Shown piece after piece: positions 59,976 to 64,000 of a stretch of 64,000 nt of DNA. Every line of letters begins with the position of its first letter. The stretch's first letter is position 1. This stretch comes from Acanthochlamys bracteata (taxonomy: Eukaryota > Streptophyta > Magnoliopsida > Pandanales > Velloziaceae), in NCBI GenBank assembly GCA_019914995.1, contig CM034135.1:3846501-3910500 (forward strand). The letters run 5' to 3'. The notes under the pieces were generated by a model. It saw nothing but the letters and a program-made list of their open reading frames with translations, was not told the DNA's origin and did no database searches. The translations under genes and the position numbers were made by a program.

Positions 59976-61330
59976 ATTTAAGCTAAAATATGCAGCGTGC
60001 GTACGCATGTAGCAACTCATTTTATTTTAATCATTTCCAAATTGTTTTCTTAATCCTTCACGCATAACTACGGCATGCACACCTTGGCTTCATTGCGTGC
60101 ATTTTATAAGCTTTTCTATTGAAGGACCATCTGTTGAAGTGAGCAATCGTTCATATATGCTTTCATTGACTATAAATTAGGTGCTTTCATCCATTACGTA
60201 AATTTCATATTTATTTTCACTTACTGTCGTCAATACAATGAACTAGATATTTCAACTACAAAACAACGTGAAGTTCACACAAAAGACGTTAAAATAAAAA
60301 CCAATGGTCATCATCCAAAAAATTTTCAAAATAAAAAAAACGTTCGTTATTACCTCTTTAATTTTTTGGGCGTGCTATAAAGTAGAAAATTTTCAAGGAA
60401 AATATAAGTGAACTAGACATCAATTGGATCTGAAAAAGCTTAATCATGGATGTGTTCTTCCCTGCTTTCCAATCTTTTATTTGTGTTGCTTGACGGCTTT
60501 ATTTTCTTAATTGTAGGCTATTCCCAATTTGGGGTTTTGGCTCAGTTTATCTCGAAGAACCTGGGTAAGGCTCTGTTAACTAACTTTTGTACTGCATGTC
60601 AATACTATTGCCTTTAGAAAGGAAGCAACTTTTGCGTTATTGTTTAGTACATTCCTCTTGAAGCTATCTTGTTTGGTTATTATCCTCTTACTTTATTCGT
60701 TTAAATGTAGTTTTGTTTTCCATGTCAAGTGTGGCCATTTTGACAATATTTATCCTACCTGCAGAGTTCACTTGGGTCTTTGGTAAGGAGATTTAGAGGT
60801 CAGTTCAGAGGTTCCAGGGCGTACTATGCTCGTGTTACCAGTAATGGGCAAATCGTGCATATATTTAGTAAGAAGTTGGCCACGAATTGCTAATATTTTC
60901 TGGGGACTGAAGTCATATCGGGAGCGGTATATTTGAAAAATTATCGACAGAATGGTTGCTATAGGTTGAAATTTCCATCAGGGACGTAGGATCAGATTAT
61001 ATTTATTTGTTTCCTCTGCAAATTTTGGTCGTTCAGAAGTTGGTAATCCAAATCAGTAATCATTTCATATAATTCGTTTATATGATTTTCTTCGAAAAAG
61101 TTTCAAAATTCTAGTATCGATATCATTCTTTCCTAATGTTGCAAAATGCTTATATCAAGTGTTAAGTAAAAGTTTCCGATCATTAATGTTGCTGCGAACG
61201 ATGGCGTAGACGTCAAATTGGCCACAGTTTGTTGCAGTTTTCTGTGACCAGATAATTTCGAAAGGGACTTTCAAGTTTGAAACGTGTCACCGTATTAAAT
61301 CAAAAGTGCGTGTCTTTGTATTCCTGCGAA
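59976..61330. repeat. Large direct repeat, copy A
   Basis: This stretch reappears from about 62706 to the window end with the same order and few differences, an offset of about 2730 bp. Shared landmarks include AAAATATGCAGCGTGCGTA, the GGCTATTCCCAA segment, GGGCGTACTATGCTCGTGTTA and GGCGTAGACGTCAAATTGG. Within it, a splice-like block at 60517-60565 and an open stretch near 60770-60890 (RAYYARVTSNGQIVHIFSK) look like old exons I cannot identify; copy B has a stop and a frameshift in them. Confidence 0.85.
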
Positions 61331-61582
61331 AATTTCTGGTGGCCTAAAGCTGCGATCGGACACAAAATATCTTCAAAGATTTTGGTTCCTTAATGCGTGT
61401 CACAGTAATTAAATTAGGTTATACTAGTATGTCGACATAGCTGGTAAATTATCCCGTTATTATATTCAAAACATCAGAAGTCAAAGTACTTAACTGTAAA
61501 GTGTGTGTCGACATCTTCTGTTCATGTTATGGTAATTTTCTCATATATATTACTCTAATTCCAAATCAAACCCAAAACAACA

Positions 61583-61921
61583 ATGAAGAAATTTACACTT
61601 ACAATCTTATTATTTGTTATTCTGCAAACCCTATCCTTCTCTGTTAGTGGAGAAGAAGACTCATTATGCTCTACAGAGAAAAACAACGACAGCGAAAATT
61701 ACAAAAAACTTCTCGCCTTAAAAATAATCTCAATTTTTTCTATCTTATTTTCGAGCGTTGTTGGAGTTTGTATACCGATCGTCGCAAAAAATATACCTGC
61801 ACTGCATCTAGAAAAGGATGTTGTCTTCGTGACCAAAGCATTCGCTGCAGGAGTTATACTAGCGATAGGATTCATACATGTACTTTCCGATCCGTGCAAT
61901 TTTTATTTTTTCAATCGGTAA
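61583..61921 (+). pseudogene. Truncated ZIP-family metal transporter, first exon only
   Basis: An open frame of 112 codons starts at an ATG in plant-like context (AACAACAATGAAG). Residues 1-23 form a signal peptide ending near VSG. Then KIISIFSILFSSVVGVCIPI is the first membrane helix and KAFAAGVILAIGFIHVL the second, which is the ZIP signature around the metal-site histidine. ZIP proteins import zinc or iron and have about 350 aa and eight helices. Here homology ends after HVLSDPCNF at a stop, and no later ZIP exon occurs between 61921 and 62700. A donor-like CGGTAAAT sits at the end, so it could be an intact first exon only if later exons lie beyond copy B, which is unlikely. I call it a truncated copy. 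A sister copy may lie just right of the window. Confidence 0.7.
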
Positions 61922-62705
61922 ATTTATATAAAATACTGAATATTTTTAACGTAGTCTGTGCTCTAAAGTTATAAAAAACTGACTATTTTGACTTTTACAT
62001 GTACTTGCTGATGCGTTATTACCTCGTTAATTTTTTGAGAGTGCTCTAAAGTAGAAAACTTTTAAGGAAAATGCAAGTGAACTAGACATCACTGCAGACT
62101 GACCAATTATCACTTTCCCAATAGATTCTTCAAGAAAAAAAATATTCGTTATTACCTCGATGATGTTAGACTCTAACTAAAAAATTTTGTTCAAATTTTT
62201 GTAGCAGTAAATGAGTCTCTTAAGTATTCAACTTGTGTTAGTCGACGTTGTATCAAAATTAGTAAATACAAAAGTCAAAATGTTTTTATGGTGGGCTTTC
62301 AAATTTTCAAATCACTTTCAATTATTTAATCAGGTGTGTGTATCTATTTCCAAGACAAGTGATCAAGCATGATCAAGATTATTTAGTTGTGAAACAAAAG
62401 TATATTTATGTATTTCAATAAATATGGAAAATTAGAATCGTATAATATTTTATAATTAGTTATTTGATTGACCGTATAGTTTATTTATATATTTACAAAA
62501 AATATAGATAATATTGTTGGTAATTGATTATATTTTGTAAACAATAGTAATAGTTATAGATTCAAATTATAGAAATACTACTAATCATGACGATCCTTAT
62601 AGATTAAAATATTTGTATATATACTTAACAATAAAAAATTGCGCCCTCTGATACCAAAATGATAATACAATAGCTATCCCTAACCATATATTTCACTAAA
62701 TGCAA
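61922..62705. other. Spacer between repeat copies, with a small third fragment
   Basis: No exon seen. A short segment at about 62015-62100 (TTATTACCTCGTTAATTTTTT, then AGTGAACTAGACATCA) is a third partial copy of the piece at about 60350-60425. Confidence 0.5.
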
Positions 62706-64000
62706 GTGTTTAAGCTAAAATATGCAGCGTGCGTATGCATGTAGCAGCTCATTTTATTTTAATTATTTCTAAATTCTTTTATTAATCCTTCACGCATAAC
62801 TATGACATGCACACATTGGCTTCATTGCGTGCATTTTATAAGTTTTTCTGTTGAAGGACCATCTGTTGAAGTGAGCAATCTTTTATATATGCTTTCATTG
62901 ACTATAAATTAGGTGCTTTCATCCACCACGTAAATTTCATATTTATTTTCATTTACTGTCGTCAATGCAAGGAACTAGATATTTCAACTACAAAACAACA
63001 TGAACTTCACACAAAAGACCTTAAAATCAAAACCAATGGTCATCATCCCAAAAAATTTTCAAGATAAAAAAACGTTCGTTATTACCTCTTTAATTTTTTG
63101 GGCGTGCTATAAAGTAGAAAAATTTCAAGGAAAATGTAAGTGAATTAGACATCAATTGGATCTGAAATAACTTAATCATGAATATGTTCTTCCCTACTTT
63201 CCAATCTTTTATTTGCGTTGCTTGAAGGCTTTATTTTCTTAATTGTAGGCTATTCCCAACTTGGGGTTTTGGCTTAGTTTACCTCGAAGAACTTAGGTAA
63301 GGCTCTGTATTCTAACTAACTTTGTACTGCATGTCAATACTATTGCCTTTAGAAAGGAAGTAACTTGTGAGTTCTTGTTTAGTACATTCCTCTTGAAGCC
63401 ATCTTATTTGGTTATTATTCTCTTATTTCATTCGTTTAAATGTAGTCTTGTTTTCCATGTCAAGTATGGCCATTTTGATAATATTTATCCTACCTGCAAA
63501 GTTCATTTGGGTCTTTGGTAAGGAGATTTAGAGGTCAGTCAAGAGATTTCAGGGCGTACTATGCTCGTGTTAACCAGTAATGGGCAGATCGTGCATATAT
63601 TTAGTAAGAAGTTGGCCACGAATTGCTCATATTTTCTGGAGACTGAAGTCATATCGGGAGCGGTACATTTGAACCATTATCGACCGAATGGGTTGAAATT
63701 CCTATCAGGGACGTAGGATCAGATTACATTTATTTGTTTCCTCTACAAATTTTGGTCGTTCTGGAGTTGGTAATCCAAATCAGTGATCATTTCATATAAT
63801 TCGTTTATATGATTTTCTTCGAAAAAGTTGCAAAATTCTAGTACCGATATCATTCTTTCCTAGTGTTGCAAAATGCTTATATCTAGTGTTAAGTAAAAGT
63901 TTCCGGTCATTAATGTTGTTGCGAACGATGGCGTAGACGTCAAATTGGCCACAGTTTGTTGCAGTTTTCTGTGACCAGATAATTTCGAAAAGGACTTTCA
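62706..64000. repeat. Large direct repeat, copy B, running off the window
   Basis: It matches copy A from about 59976 onward. By offset, its ZIP-like exon would begin near position 64310, outside the window. Differences include an in-frame TAG in the block near 63270 and a one-base shift after CTCGTGTTA near 63570. Confidence 0.85.

Noticed and set aside
61583..61921. A complete small secreted membrane protein
   Set aside because: The two helices and the KAFAAGVIL..GFIHVL block match the first part of ZIP transporters, so it is better read as a truncated ZIP copy.
1..64000. tRNA, rRNA, snoRNA or CRISPR-like arrays
   Set aside because: No cloverleaf with A and B boxes, rRNA block or regular spacer-repeat pattern could be recognised by eye; the direct repeats present are transposon or segmental duplications.

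Overview
This is nuclear DNA from a flowering plant, very probably a eudicot. Genes are split by GT-AG introns, intergenic DNA is very AT-rich, and all recognisable genes belong to plant families (PILS auxin carriers, a RING-H2 E3 ligase, an SRC2-like C2 protein, CYP714-type P450s, a SPARK-type receptor kinase, Mediator subunit 33, a ZIP transporter). I cannot name the species. I saw no tRNA, rRNA, CRISPR array or bacterial-style operon.

Layout. 1-6200: AT-rich DNA with small DNA transposons (hAT-like, PIF/Harbinger-like, and a long-inverted-repeat element). 6211-11591: a 10-exon PILS6-like auxin carrier gene with a long intron-bearing leader. 12150-14367: a degenerate tandem repeat and a hAT-like element. 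15745-18480 (minus): a RING-H2 ligase gene whose 5'UTR intron ends exactly at the ATG. 18770-22610: MITEs, a decayed minus-strand copia element with one LTR, and a hAT-like MITE. 22950-23938: a two-exon C2-domain gene. 24389-34632: three same-strand P450 copies, one a pseudogene missing two exons, one an intact 5-exon CYP714-like gene, and one a heme-region fragment fused to a dead Ty3/gypsy reverse transcriptase. 34633-37305: the rest of that gypsy relic. 37314-37863: a hAT-like MITE with a perfect 8-bp target duplication. 38659-40635: an intronless, GC-rich SPARK-type receptor kinase. 41221-46448: almost entirely repeats. 46994-55477 (minus): a complete 12-exon MED33 gene whose spliced reading frame closes at 1324 codons plus stop. 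56930-58057: a LEA_2/NDR1-like pseudogene broken by two Harbinger-type MITEs and bounded by a hAT-like element. 59976-64000: a tandem duplication of about 2.73 kb that carries a truncated ZIP transporter.

The genes do not form a pathway; this is an ordinary plant chromosome segment shaped by transposons. The most informative signals are structural: intact target-site duplications that date and type the small elements, a P450/retrotransposon chimera, a gene killed by MITEs, and gene models supported by in-frame splice junctions. I found no convincing new biochemical system.
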